A stretch of 39,274 nucleotides of DNA from Clostridiales bacterium (GTDB lineage: Bacteria; Bacillota; Clostridia; Peptostreptococcales; Anaerovoracaceae), in contig JAQYRL010000026.1 of NCBI GenBank assembly GCA_028725765.1, positions 1 through 39,274 on the forward strand, in the 5' to 3' direction. The position numbers were made by a program, and so were the translations under genes. The notes under the pieces were generated by a model, which saw only the letters and a list, made by a program, of their open reading frames with translations, made no database searches and was not told the origin of the DNA. Shown piece after piece: positions 23,242 through 30,858 of the stretch (positions within the stretch are counted from its first letter, which is position 1; the number at the start of each line of letters is the position of its first letter).

Positions 23242-24405
23242 CTATAGGTATCCCATAGGGTCAACGGGTTGACCATTTATTCTTACCTCGAAGTGACAGT
23301 GTGGGCCCGTTGACCATCCTGTACTTCCTGAATAAGCCACTACCTGCCCTTTGCTGACACTTTGACCGCGAGATACAGCAAGAGATGAGTTGTGTGCATA
23401 TAGTGTCGATATGCCATTTCCATGATAAATTGTAACATAATTACCATATCCTGCTGGCATCCAGCCTGTCGTTAAAACAATTCCGCTGTCGGCAGCATGA
23501 ACTGGCGTTCCGCTTGGTACTGGTATGTCAATTCCTGTGTGGAAATCTCCAAAGATCGCTCTATATCCAAAACCGCAAATTACTGACCCTCTTACTGGCC
23601 AACCTAACTGTCCTGTACCGCTTACATATCCCGAGTCACTTGGTGCTGGTGTACCACCCTGTCCAGTATTTGTATTTGTATTTGTGTTTTGAGCCGCTTC
23701 CGCCTGCATCTTTGCTTCAATAGCTGCCTGTGCACTAGCAATTTCGTTTTCTATTTGTTGTGCTTCCGCTTCAAACTGCTTTAGACGCTTTTCAATCTCA
23801 CCTCTCTCCTCTTCCAGAGATTTCTTAGCCTTAAGAGATTCTTCCTTCTGAGCGCTCAAAACTTCCTCTTCTTGTTTAAGTCTCTGTCTTATATTCTCCA
23901 GTTGAGCCTGATCTTTTTTTACCGCAGAGATTGCGTCCTTATCACTCCTATATATCTTTTGCATAAAAGACATGTTTGAAATTAATTCGGATATATTATT
24001 TGAATTTAAAATTACTTCTATAAAGCCAATAGAGCCCTTCTTGTAGATTGTTCTCAGCCTAATTTCCAGGTTGTCTGTTTTCTTCTTAAGTTCAACCTTC
24101 TTCTTATCTATTTCGCTGTGAGTCGATTGGATTTTAGCAGACTGTTCATTGATCGAAGCCTCAATTGTTTCAACTTCCCTAGCTTTTTTGAATATCCTAT
24201 CCGTTACATCTTTTTCCTGCTCCTCAGTCTTGCTTTTTTGTTCGTTAACATTCTTAAGTTGCTCCTTTTGTTCCTGTATGGTAACAGCAGATGCGTTTTT
24301 AACGATACCAGGATAAGCCATCATAGTGCTTGCAACCACCAAACACATAGATGCAACTAGAAACTTCCCCCAATTATTCTTGCTAAACATTTTCCTAACT
24401 TTCAT
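23242..24405 (-). CDS. Secreted coiled-coil M23 peptidoglycan hydrolase, likely FtsEX partner
   Basis: A 387-residue secreted protein of the EnvC/PcsB/CwlO architecture. Residues 1-40 are a signal peptide ending near NASA. Residues 41-245 form long coiled coils (KEQLKNVNEQKSKTEEQEKD onward, with an IYKKGSIGFIEVILNSNNISELI insertion typical of these proteins). A Thr/Asn/Gly/Pro linker follows, then an M23 (LytM) domain at about 265-387 with intact zinc ligands in FHTGIDIPVPSG and GPHCHFEV, so it should be catalytically active. It lies directly downstream of ftsEX, whose ABC complex activates such hydrolases at the division septum. The full ligand set argues against a purely regulatory EnvC role. 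Confidence 0.93.
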   Translation of the reverse strand: MKVRKMFSKNNWGKFLVASMCLVVASTMMAYPGIVKNASAVTIQEQKEQLKNVNEQKSKTEEQEKDVTDRIFKKAREVETIEASINEQSAKIQSTHSEIDKKKVELKKKTDNLEIRLRTIYKKGSIGFIEVILNSNNISELISNMSFMQKIYRSDKDAISAVKKDQAQLENIRQRLKQEEEVLSAQKEESLKAKKSLEEERGEIEKRLKQFEAEAQQIENEIASAQAAIEAKMQAEAAQNTNTNTNTGQGGTPAPSDSGYVSGTGQLGWPVRGSVICGFGYRAIFGDFHTGIDIPVPSGTPVHAADSGIVLTTGWMPAGYGNYVTIYHGNGISTLYAHNSSLAVSRGQSVSKGQVVAYSGSTGWSTGPHCHFEVRINGQPVDPMGYL

Positions 24406-24476
24406 TTACAATATCCCCCTTAAGATACTAAAAATGTAATCTGCAAATATATGCTACAAATTCTACTAGTCCGGTT

Positions 24477-25367
24477 TTACTTATCTAAGAATTTTCTCAT
24501 CGATATGATGCTTCCGCATACCCCTACGCTTACACCTATCGCCATAAATATAATCAAAAGATTCCATACCATATATCCTGCAGGCACAAGTGGAGACGAC
24601 AAAATAATTATAACTTCTTCCCCAATTATTGACTCAACCTTATCGTATATCAACCAGGTTAGTCCTGCCGCTATAAGTGAAGAAACAATTCCAATCAAGG
24701 CGCCTTCAACAATAAAAGGTCCCCGAATAAACCAACTTGTCGCTCCAACATACCTCATTATACTGATTTCTTTTGCTCGATTAAAAACAGTAAGTTTTAT
24801 CGTATTTGCAACAACTATAACGGATACAACTATTAAGAAAATCATAATAATCATGGCGGACAGTTGAATAAACTCTGTAGCCCTAGTTAACTTCTCTACA
24901 GTTTCCTTATAATATTTAACATCTTCAACGCCTTTAATCTCATCTGCTTTTTCAGTAAGTCGCTCCGCAATTTTATTATTTTCTACGGAAATTAGTATTG
25001 AGTTTGGAAGCGGATTCTTGTCCAGGTTATCCAAGAGATACCCATTCTTGCCCCATCTCTGCTTCATTATCCTAAGCGCATCTTCTTTAGTCCTGTACTC
25101 AGTACTCTTTATACCGTCATTTTTCTCTATTTTATCTATAATTTTTTCGGCTTCTGCTTTGCTAACATCGTCTTCAAGATAATACTCGACATAATCAAAA
25201 TCTTGTTTTACAACCTCTGTAAATAAATTAATATTGACCGAGACAACAAAAAACATTCCCAGGATTAACATCATTGCAGTAATAGCTAGAAGAGATGTGA
25301 AACCCATAGCTTTGTTTCTCCAGAACTGCTTTGACGATTGCTTGAAATAATATATTAAATTACTCAT
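24477..25367 (-). CDS. ftsX: Cell division ABC transporter permease FtsX
   Basis: A 296-residue four-segment membrane protein. It starts with MSNLIYYFKQSSKQFWRNKAMG, has an extracytoplasmic loop between the first two segments (about 45-165) that binds the hydrolase, and ends with SVGVCGSIISMRKFLDK. The segment FNRAKEISIMRYVGATSWFIRGPFIVEG is diagnostic for FtsX. I start at the ATG at 25367, whose codon overlaps the ftsE stop; a TTG nine bases upstream is too close to the GGAG to be used. It works with FtsE and very probably with the downstream M23 hydrolase. Confidence 0.96.
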   Translation of the reverse strand: MSNLIYYFKQSSKQFWRNKAMGFTSLLAITAMMLILGMFFVVSVNINLFTEVVKQDFDYVEYYLEDDVSKAEAEKIIDKIEKNDGIKSTEYRTKEDALRIMKQRWGKNGYLLDNLDKNPLPNSILISVENNKIAERLTEKADEIKGVEDVKYYKETVEKLTRATEFIQLSAMIIMIFLIVVSVIVVANTIKLTVFNRAKEISIMRYVGATSWFIRGPFIVEGALIGIVSSLIAAGLTWLIYDKVESIIGEEVIIILSSPLVPAGYMVWNLLIIFMAIGVSVGVCGSIISMRKFLDK

Positions 25368-26082
25368 TTTCGTCAAACGCTCCTATCTTACAAGTTTCAC
25401 AAGACTCATCATATCCATATATGCCAACATCATCTCTAACGATTTTTCCATTCTCTATAGCAACTACCCTCTTCTCCATTTGGTCTACAATATTTTTTGA
25501 ATGTGTAACCATAACTATAGTCGTACCTGACTCATTGATTCCCTCTAGAATATCCATAATATCCCAAGCGGTTTCAGGGTCAAGGTTTCCTGTAGGTTCA
25601 TCTGCTATCAAAAGCTTAGGATTATTTATAATAGCTCTTGCAATTGCAACTCTTTGCTGCTCTCCAGCTGAAAGTTCATCGGGATATTTATTAGCTTTAT
25701 TTCCTATTCCAACTATTTCAAGAACCTGCGGCACCCTTTTCCTAATCTGCGATGTACTGCATCTAAAAATTTCCATAGCAAAAGCAACGTTTTCATAAAC
25801 AGTCTTTCTCGGCAGTAGCCTAAAATCCTGGAATACAATGCCTATGCTTTGTCTTAATTTGGGAACTTCATGATTCTTAAGTTTAGTTACTTCTGTTCCA
25901 TTAACTAAAATAGAGCCGGCATCCGCATTAATCTCCTTAAGAATAAGTTTAATAAATGTCGATTTCCCGGCACCACTTGGTCCTACTAAAAAAACGAAAT
26001 CCCCTTTGTCAATGGAGATTGAAACGTTTTCTAAGCCAACATTATCCCCATAATACTTAGTTACATTTTCAAACTTTATCAT
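25360..26082 (-). CDS. ftsE: Cell division ATP-binding protein FtsE
   Basis: A 240-residue ABC ATPase. Walker A is GPSGAGKST, the signature loop is LSAGEQQRVAIARAI, and Walker B with the following switch is LLIADEPTGNLD. The start MIKFENVTKYYG at 26082 is the family standard; an ATG at 26133 would add 17 hydrophobic residues that do not fit. The C-terminal 20 residues (GYDESCETCKIGAFDENE) are an extra tail with a CETC pair not usual for FtsE. ftsE overlaps ftsX by eight bases. Its promoter is at 26124-26152. Confidence 0.96.
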   Translation of the reverse strand: MIKFENVTKYYGDNVGLENVSISIDKGDFVFLVGPSGAGKSTFIKLILKEINADAGSILVNGTEVTKLKNHEVPKLRQSIGIVFQDFRLLPRKTVYENVAFAMEIFRCSTSQIRKRVPQVLEIVGIGNKANKYPDELSAGEQQRVAIARAIINNPKLLIADEPTGNLDPETAWDIMDILEGINESGTTIVMVTHSKNIVDQMEKRVVAIENGKIVRDDVGIYGYDESCETCKIGAFDENE

Positions 26083-26123
26083 TACCCAATTCCCTAACAA
26101 AATAATTTTTATATACTGAATTA

Positions 26124-26152
26124 ATTTTAACATACATTATGTCGGATTCCAA
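26124..26152 (-). promoter_or_regulatory. Promoter of the ftsE-ftsX-M23 operon
   Basis: TTGGAA (26147-26152) and TAAAAT (26124-26129) on the minus strand are separated by 17 bases, and TG precedes the -10 by one base, giving an extended -10. The rest of the 26083-26421 gap (339 bases) holds the thlA terminator and a second hairpin; I see no gene in it. Confidence 0.7.
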
Positions 26153-26291
26153 TAGCATAATATCTTTTTCTTAAGATAATTTAAGGTTTATTTTATATAT
26201 GGTGATCCTAAGATATTTTATATCCTAAAATTATATCATCATAATAAACATCTATCAAAATAGCACAGCCACCTTTTTAATTTAAAGTCAA

Positions 26292-26343
26292 TTATAAAAA
26301 GGGATAGGTGTCATGTTTTGTAAACACTGACATACTATCCCTT
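26292..26343 (-). terminator. Terminator of thlA, unusually long hairpin
   Basis: Arms AAGGGATAG (26299-26307) and CTATCCCTT (26335-26343) pair perfectly. Inside them TGTCA pairs with TGACA and TGTTT with AAACA, leaving a three-base loop and small bulges, about 19 base pairs in total. On the minus strand the hairpin is followed by TTTTTAT, as expected for an intrinsic terminator about 80 bases past the thlA stop codon. Confidence 0.75.
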
Positions 26344-26358
26344 GTTTTGCTAAGCTAT

Positions 26359-26388
26359 AATGTAATATGGGTTTCTAAATATTACATT
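26359..26388. other. Second inverted repeat in the thlA 3' region
   Basis: AATGTAATAT (26359-26368) and ATATTACATT (26379-26388) form a perfect ten-base stem with a ten-base loop, between the thlA stop codon and its terminator. It is AT-only apart from one G or C per arm. It could stabilise the 3' end of the mRNA or serve as a protein site. Confidence 0.45.
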
Positions 26389-26421
26389 GCCTATTATACT
26401 ATTATAGTTATCTTTGATTTT

Positions 26422-27603
26422 CTATTTCTCAACAACCATGGCAGTTCCCATTCCACCGCCTATGCAAAGAGTTGCTAAACCAAGCTTAGCATCATCTCTC
26501 TTCTGCATTTCAAATAGAAGTGAAATTAATATTCTAGCACCTGAAGCTCCAATTGGATGTCCAAGAGCAATTGCTCCGCCATTAACATTTAACTTTTCAG
26601 GATCAATTCCAAGGTCCCTTCCCACTGCAACTGACTGTGCAGCAAACGCTTCATTAGCTTCAATAAGATCCATGTCCTCAATCTTACATCCTGCTTTTTC
26701 GAGAGCCTTCTTAGATGAAGGTACAGGTCCAATACCCATGATTGTAGGATCAACACCTGCAGATGCATATCCCTTGATTGTTGCGAGAGGCTTAATTCCA
26801 AGTTCATCAGCTTTTTCTTTGCTCATTACCACAAGTGCCGCACCTGAGTCATTGATTCCGGATGCGTTAGCAGCAGTAACTACACCGTCCTTTTTGAACG
26901 CAGGTCTCAGTTTAGCCATTTTTTCAACAGATGCACCAAATTTAGGGAATTCATCAGTATCAAATACGATAGGATCTCCCTTTCTCTGAGGAACCTCAAC
27001 TGGAACGATCTCATCCTTGAATTTGCCACCCTTTACAGCTGCTTCTGCCTTATGCTGAGAGTTAACAGAGAACTCATCAAGTTCTTCTCTTGTTATTCCC
27101 CACTGTTCTGCAATATTTTCTGCCGTAATACCCATATGGTAATTATGGAATGCATCAGTCAATCCGTCGTGAACCATCATATCAACCATGCTAGTATCAC
27201 CCATTCTAGCTCCCCATCTTGCTTTAGGGACTACATATCCAGCCATTGACATGTTTTCAGCACCACCTGCAACGATAATATCAGCATCTCCAGCTTTGAT
27301 TATCTGTGCAGCAAGCTCAACAGCTCTAAGTCCAGAACCGCAAACCTTATTAATTGTCATAGCAGGAACTTCTACAGGTAGTCCAGCGTCCAGCGACATC
27401 TGTCTTGAAATGTTCTGGCCTAATCCACCTTGAAGAACGTTACCCATAATAACTTCATCAACATCAGCACCGTCAATACCAGCTCTCTTCAAAGCCTCCT
27501 TGATACATATAGCACCCAATGTTCTTGCAGGTACAGTCTTAAGACTTCCGCCAAAACTTCCGATAGGTGTTCTAGCTGCGCTCGCAATTACTACTTCTCT
27601 CAT
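26422..27603 (-). CDS. thlA: Acetyl-CoA C-acetyltransferase (thiolase)
   Basis: Condenses two acetyl-CoA to acetoacetyl-CoA, the first committed step toward butyrate and related products. The 393 residues include the nucleophilic cysteine C88 in [10 protein letters not shown], the [10 protein letters not shown] motif with H349, and the second catalytic cysteine C380 in CIGGGMG. Length and motifs are those of biosynthetic thiolases. No crt, bcd-etf or hbd genes are in the window, so the rest of the pathway lies elsewhere. A Rex-like operator sits between promoter and start, matching the redox control known for thl in Clostridia. GGAGG precedes the ATG. Confidence 0.96.
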   Translation of the reverse strand: MREVVIASAARTPIGSFGGSLKTVPARTLGAICIKEALKRAGIDGADVDEVIMGNVLQGGLGQNISRQMSLDAGLPVEVPAMTINKVCGSGLRAVELAAQIIKAGDADIIVAGGAENMSMAGYVVPKARWGARMGDTSMVDMMVHDGLTDAFHNYHMGITAENIAEQWGITREELDEFSVNSQHKAEAAVKGGKFKDEIVPVEVPQRKGDPIVFDTDEFPKFGASVEKMAKLRPAFKKDGVVTAANASGINDSGAALVVMSKEKADELGIKPLATIKGYASAGVDPTIMGIGPVPSSKKALEKAGCKIEDMDLIEANEAFAAQSVAVGRDLGIDPEKLNVNGGAIALGHPIGASGARILISLLFEMQKRDDAKLGLATLCIGGGMGTAMVVEK

Positions 27604-27636
27604 AAATTTTTCCTCCTAAAACTTTCTATTTAATTA

Positions 27637-27654
27637 TTGTTAATTGATTAACAT
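27637..27654 (-). promoter_or_regulatory. Rex-type operator upstream of thlA
   Basis: The plus strand reads TTGTTAA, four bases, then TTAACAT. This matches the clostridial Rex consensus TTGTTAANNNNTTAACAA in 13 of 14 defined positions. It lies 33 bases before the thlA start codon and just downstream of the -10 box, an ideal place for a repressor that leaves DNA when NADH rises. The rex gene is not in the window. Confidence 0.8.
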
Positions 27655-27667
27655 ACTTGTTGTTCTT

Positions 27668-27696
27668 ATATTACTCTCTTTTGAATTCAAAATCAA
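27668..27696 (-). promoter_or_regulatory. Promoter of thlA
   Basis: TTGATT (27691-27696) and TAATAT (27668-27673) on the minus strand with a 17-base spacer. The -35 overlaps the stop codon of the upstream acyltransferase gene. The Rex-like operator begins about 14 bases downstream of the -10. Confidence 0.7.
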
Positions 27697-28673
27697 CTGT
27701 TTTGTTTAAACTTTACCGAAAATTTTCTTACGAATGTTTCTGGTCTTAAAGATTCTTTGGCATGTCTAAGATTTTCAATGCCCATATCCTCTTCCCTATT
27801 TATATATTTTACATCATCGGGCAATAATTTGCAAAATTCACTCGCTACAATTTGATATAGCCCCCTGTACTCAGATCTCGCTTTTTCAAAATGCGCAACA
27901 GCCATGTCTTCGGTCAATCTTTCTCCAAGAGAAAATGCTACCAGATCTCCATCGATAAATATACCGACGCTATACATTCTTGCACTCTCTACAAATTTCA
28001 TATTCTCTGAAATTGCATATTCCTCAGCCTTGAGTGTTTTCAAATCATCAGGATCCATAGTTTCGACCCTCTCTTCAAAATCATCCTCATCAGGATTCTT
28101 CTCATCTATAAGGTCCTTTACAAGATTCATAACTATGTCTGTATCCTCAAGCGTTAATCGTCTAGCCTCATATACATAGTTTTTCTTGAAAAAATTCAAA
28201 TGATTTCTCTTTTTATGCAGTGCACGCCCGCTCAACGTAATCATTTTTTCCTTTAGATATACGTACTCATCTTCATCTCTATTCTCTATAAATTCAATCT
28301 CTCCGGGGAAAGCCTCTTCCAGCAATGGCAACATGTGCTCAGGAATCATTCCCATCCTAAACTCGAACCCAGCATCTTCAAATTTATCTTTTGCGTACAA
28401 AACAGCAGCCCTTAGCTTATCAGCATCGTACTCTCCCGTGCGAGTTGTAGGCATAGAAAGAATCGCCTTTGGATTTTCATCCATACAGTTTGACCCCGAA
28501 AGAAGCAAAAGATCCTCATAAACTTCCCAATTCAAACAATAGACATCTCGCCAAACATAATTTGCAACCAGTGTATAGCCCGCGCCCCTGTATGAGTAAC
28601 CTCTAAAATACGAATCGAGCAATGCCTTGTCATCTTCTGAAAGATTGTCAAAATTATTTTTAAAAATTTCCAT
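27693..28673 (-). CDS. DUF2156 / phosphatidylglycerol lysyltransferase C-terminal-like acyltransferase
   Basis: A 326-residue soluble protein with the double-GNAT layout of DUF2156. The N-terminal half includes YRGAGYTLVANYVWRDVYCLNW, the middle DEDEYVYLKEKMITLSGRALHKKRNHLNFFKKNY, which is the hallmark of this family (LxGxxxxKKRNxxNxF), and the C-terminal half the second acetyltransferase-like fold ending in KYINREEDMGIENLRHAKESLRP. In MprF this domain transfers lysine from aminoacyl-tRNA to lipid; stand-alone versions have no assigned substrate. I start at the ATG at 28673; a TTG at 28760 would overlap the upstream gene by 53 bases. Confidence 0.82.
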   Translation of the reverse strand: MEIFKNNFDNLSEDDKALLDSYFRGYSYRGAGYTLVANYVWRDVYCLNWEVYEDLLLLSGSNCMDENPKAILSMPTTRTGEYDADKLRAAVLYAKDKFEDAGFEFRMGMIPEHMLPLLEEAFPGEIEFIENRDEDEYVYLKEKMITLSGRALHKKRNHLNFFKKNYVYEARRLTLEDTDIVMNLVKDLIDEKNPDEDDFEERVETMDPDDLKTLKAEEYAISENMKFVESARMYSVGIFIDGDLVAFSLGERLTEDMAVAHFEKARSEYRGLYQIVASEFCKLLPDDVKYINREEDMGIENLRHAKESLRPETFVRKFSVKFKQNS

Positions 28674-28707
28674 ATACTTACTTAATATTACCTTCTCAAA
28701 CCTTATT

Positions 28708-29271
28708 TTACTTGATAATCCTTGAAATATCTTTAAATTCAGGATCTTTGTTTCCTTCAATCATGTCAAAAAGAAGAGCTTCAACGGTTACAAGCTCAAC
28801 TCCCGCCTGCTCCATCCTCGAAAGGGCGATAGACTTATCCTCGGCACTCCTTGATGAACAGCAGTCTACTATTAAAATAACCCTATAGCCTCTTTCCAGA
28901 AAATCAAGTGCCGTCTGCTGCACACATATATGGGTTTCAATACCACACAACAAAATAGTTTTCTTCGATGTAGCTTCTATGATCTTCGCAAAATCTGGTG
29001 CTCCAAATGCCGAAAAACTATCCTTTTCAACAAGCGTTACACCTCCTAAGTTTTTTTCAAACTCTTCAAAGTTTTCTGTCCGACCAAGTCCCTTTGGGTA
29101 CTGTTCGGTTGCAATCGCTGGTATATTTAAAACCCCGATGCCTCTTGTAAGTCTGCTTATCTTGTCTCTGAGCCTATCTATTTCACTCATTACAGGCATG
29201 AGTTTTTCCTGATAATCAATTGCAACAAGAACAGAATCATCACGTTTTATTCTAAATTTTTTGCTTCCCAC
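28708..29271 (-). CDS. Isochorismatase-family cysteine hydrolase
   Basis: A 187-residue hydrolase with the complete catalytic triad of this family: D19 in VAIDYQEKL, K83 in LVEKDSFSAFG, and C116 in LLCGIETHICVQQTAL, which also includes the usual non-proline cis peptide region. Relatives cleave nicotinamide, N-carbamoyl compounds, isochorismate or ureidoacrylate; the substrate cannot be chosen here. It starts with GTG at 29271, ten bases after GGAGG, and this start lies inside the surE coding region by 25 bases. Given the sirtuin gene two genes upstream, which releases nicotinamide, a link to NAD salvage is conceivable but speculative. Confidence 0.88.
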   Translation of the reverse strand: MGSKKFRIKRDDSVLVAIDYQEKLMPVMSEIDRLRDKISRLTRGIGVLNIPAIATEQYPKGLGRTENFEEFEKNLGGVTLVEKDSFSAFGAPDFAKIIEATSKKTILLCGIETHICVQQTALDFLERGYRVILIVDCCSSRSAEDKSIALSRMEQAGVELVTVEALLFDMIEGNKDPEFKDISRIIK

Positions 29272-30023
29272 TTTTTCAAATCCTCCAATATATTGTAATC
29301 TGTATAATCAAAATGTAATGGTGTTATACTCGCATAGCCTGACTGCATTGCACATGCATCATACTCATTTCCTAAATCCGAAAAATCTCCTGGCGCTCCA
29401 TCAAGCCTATAGGCACCCGGGCCATCATCGACGTGTTCCCAGAATCTATCTCTAAAATATCTAGGGCCAAGTTTAGTAAACTTAACGCCTTTAATTTTAT
29501 CTTCCGGTAAATCAGGAACATTTATGTTGAGAATCATATTGGGAGTAATAAAATCTCGCAATTTATCAACATATTCTATTGCAATATTGCATGCTCCATC
29601 AAAATGAGTGCAGTGGTGTCCTGCGACTGATAAAGCCACAGACTTATAGCCTGAGACTGCTGCTTCCTTTGCAGCACCTACAGTTCCACTGTAAAGTGTG
29701 TCCTTGCCTACATTGCTACCCATATTAATTCCAGCAAACACCATGTCAAGGCTGATTCCCAGCTCCTCACATTTTTGTATTCCGATCTTAACACAATCAG
29801 CCGGCGTACCGCTCGTCTCCCAAGCTCGTTTCGCGCCTTCGACCTCAGTTTCCTTTACATATACAGTACCATTTAACGAGATGCTTTGGCTATTCCCACT
29901 ACGCTGCCCATCAGGTGCACAAACGTAAACATTCACATCCTTTTGTGCGGACAGCGCCTTGATCAAAGCTGTAATGCCCGCTGCTCTTATACCATCATCA
30001 TTACTAACTAAATAATTAATCAA
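29247..30023 (-). CDS. surE: 5'/3'-nucleotidase SurE
   Basis: A 258-residue metal-dependent nucleoside monophosphatase. The N-terminal VSNDDGIRAAGITAL carries the metal-binding NDD (residues 8-10). GQRSGNSQSISLNG, the nucleotide-site TPADCVKIGI and the FAGINMGSNVGKDTLYSGTVGAAKEAA segment are all standard for SurE. The C-terminal region from YRLDGAPGDFSDLGNEYDA to ITPLHFDYTDY is intact. It overlaps the sirtuin gene by eight bases at its start and the hydrolase gene at its end. Confidence 0.95.
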   Translation of the reverse strand: MINYLVSNDDGIRAAGITALIKALSAQKDVNVYVCAPDGQRSGNSQSISLNGTVYVKETEVEGAKRAWETSGTPADCVKIGIQKCEELGISLDMVFAGINMGSNVGKDTLYSGTVGAAKEAAVSGYKSVALSVAGHHCTHFDGACNIAIEYVDKLRDFITPNMILNINVPDLPEDKIKGVKFTKLGPRYFRDRFWEHVDDGPGAYRLDGAPGDFSDLGNEYDACAMQSGYASITPLHFDYTDYNILEDLKKWEAKNLE

Positions 30024-30792
30024 ATTTCATAACCTTTCCAATTGAATCGTGAATTGCTAAAGTCGCTCTATTGTCGTAACTTGTCTGTGTTTTATTAATT
30101 AACACTAGATTTTTACCCCTAAAATAATTTATTAAGCCCGCAGCTGGATAAACTACCAAGCTTGTTCCTCCAACGATAAGTGTGTCCGCTTTCGAAATTG
30201 CATCAACAGCATTGTATATCACGTCTTCATCAAGCGCTTCTTCATACAAAACAATATCGGGTCTTACAGTGCCTCCACATTTATTGCATACCGGTATGTA
30301 ACTACCGTCTTTTATATCTTTTTCAGAGCCGCCCTTGAGAGTGTCTACTCCCCTGCAATTTGCTGGATTCATAATATAATCCACATCATATGTTGAGCCG
30401 CAATTCTCGCAATAGTTTCTCAGCACGCTGCCGTGAAGCTCGTAAACTGTTTTGTTGCCTGCCTTTTGGTGGAGCCCGTCTATATTTTGTGTCACAACAG
30501 CCTTCAATTTTCCCATCTGTTCAAGTTTGGCAAGAGCCTTATGTGCATCATTTGGCTGTACATCTTGCCATATTAAATTTTCTTTGTAATATTTAAAGAA
30601 AAGATTGGGATTCTTAAGGTAAAAAGTATGGCTAATTAACATTTCTGGAGGGTATCCGTATACTTCTTTAGCATGGTAGAGTCCCTTTTCGGATCTGAAA
30701 TCTGGTATTCCGCTTTCCGTTGAAACTCCAGCGCCGCCAAAGAAAACGATGTTTGAACTTTCATCTATTATCTCTCTAAGTCTATCATCCAT
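30016..30792 (-). CDS. NAD-dependent protein deacylase (sirtuin)
   Basis: A 258-residue Sir2-family enzyme that removes acyl groups from lysines using NAD and releases nicotinamide. Motifs are FFGGAGVSTESGIPDFRS (NAD binding), TQNIDGLHQKAG, and ELHGSV with the catalytic histidine. The zinc site is CENC plus CNKC; between the pairs is a longer-than-usual insert (STYDVDYIMNPANCRGVDTL) with an additional cysteine. GTSLVVYPAAGL and LINKTQT close the Rossmann fold. A GGAGG site lies 11 bases before the ATG. It starts the overlapping sirtuin-surE-hydrolase unit and is divergent from the patatin pair. Confidence 0.94.
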   Translation of the reverse strand: MDDRLREIIDESSNIVFFGGAGVSTESGIPDFRSEKGLYHAKEVYGYPPEMLISHTFYLKNPNLFFKYYKENLIWQDVQPNDAHKALAKLEQMGKLKAVVTQNIDGLHQKAGNKTVYELHGSVLRNYCENCGSTYDVDYIMNPANCRGVDTLKGGSEKDIKDGSYIPVCNKCGGTVRPDIVLYEEALDEDVIYNAVDAISKADTLIVGGTSLVVYPAAGLINYFRGKNLVLINKTQTSYDNRATLAIHDSIGKVMKFD

Positions 30793-30817
30793 TTTGTTAA
30801 CATCCTCCTTTTTTTCT

Positions 30818-30836
30818 GCTATAATAATAGTATAGC
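30818..30836. promoter_or_regulatory. Inverted repeat in the sirtuin/patatin divergent gap
   Basis: GCTATA (30818-30823) and TATAGC (30831-30836) flank seven bases. The repeat contains the plus-strand TATAAT at 30820-30825, a plausible -10 for the patatin operon, and its mirror TATACT on the other strand. A regulator bound here would affect both divergent units. The whole gap is only 66 bases, so this is a compact control region. Confidence 0.4.
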
Positions 30837-30858
30837 ATAAGTATTGGAGGAAAGTAAC

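Noticed and set aside
26422..26989. Long open frame on the plus strand within thlA
   Set aside because: It is an antisense shadow of the thiolase, whose codon use keeps the opposite frame open; the thiolase motifs are unambiguous.
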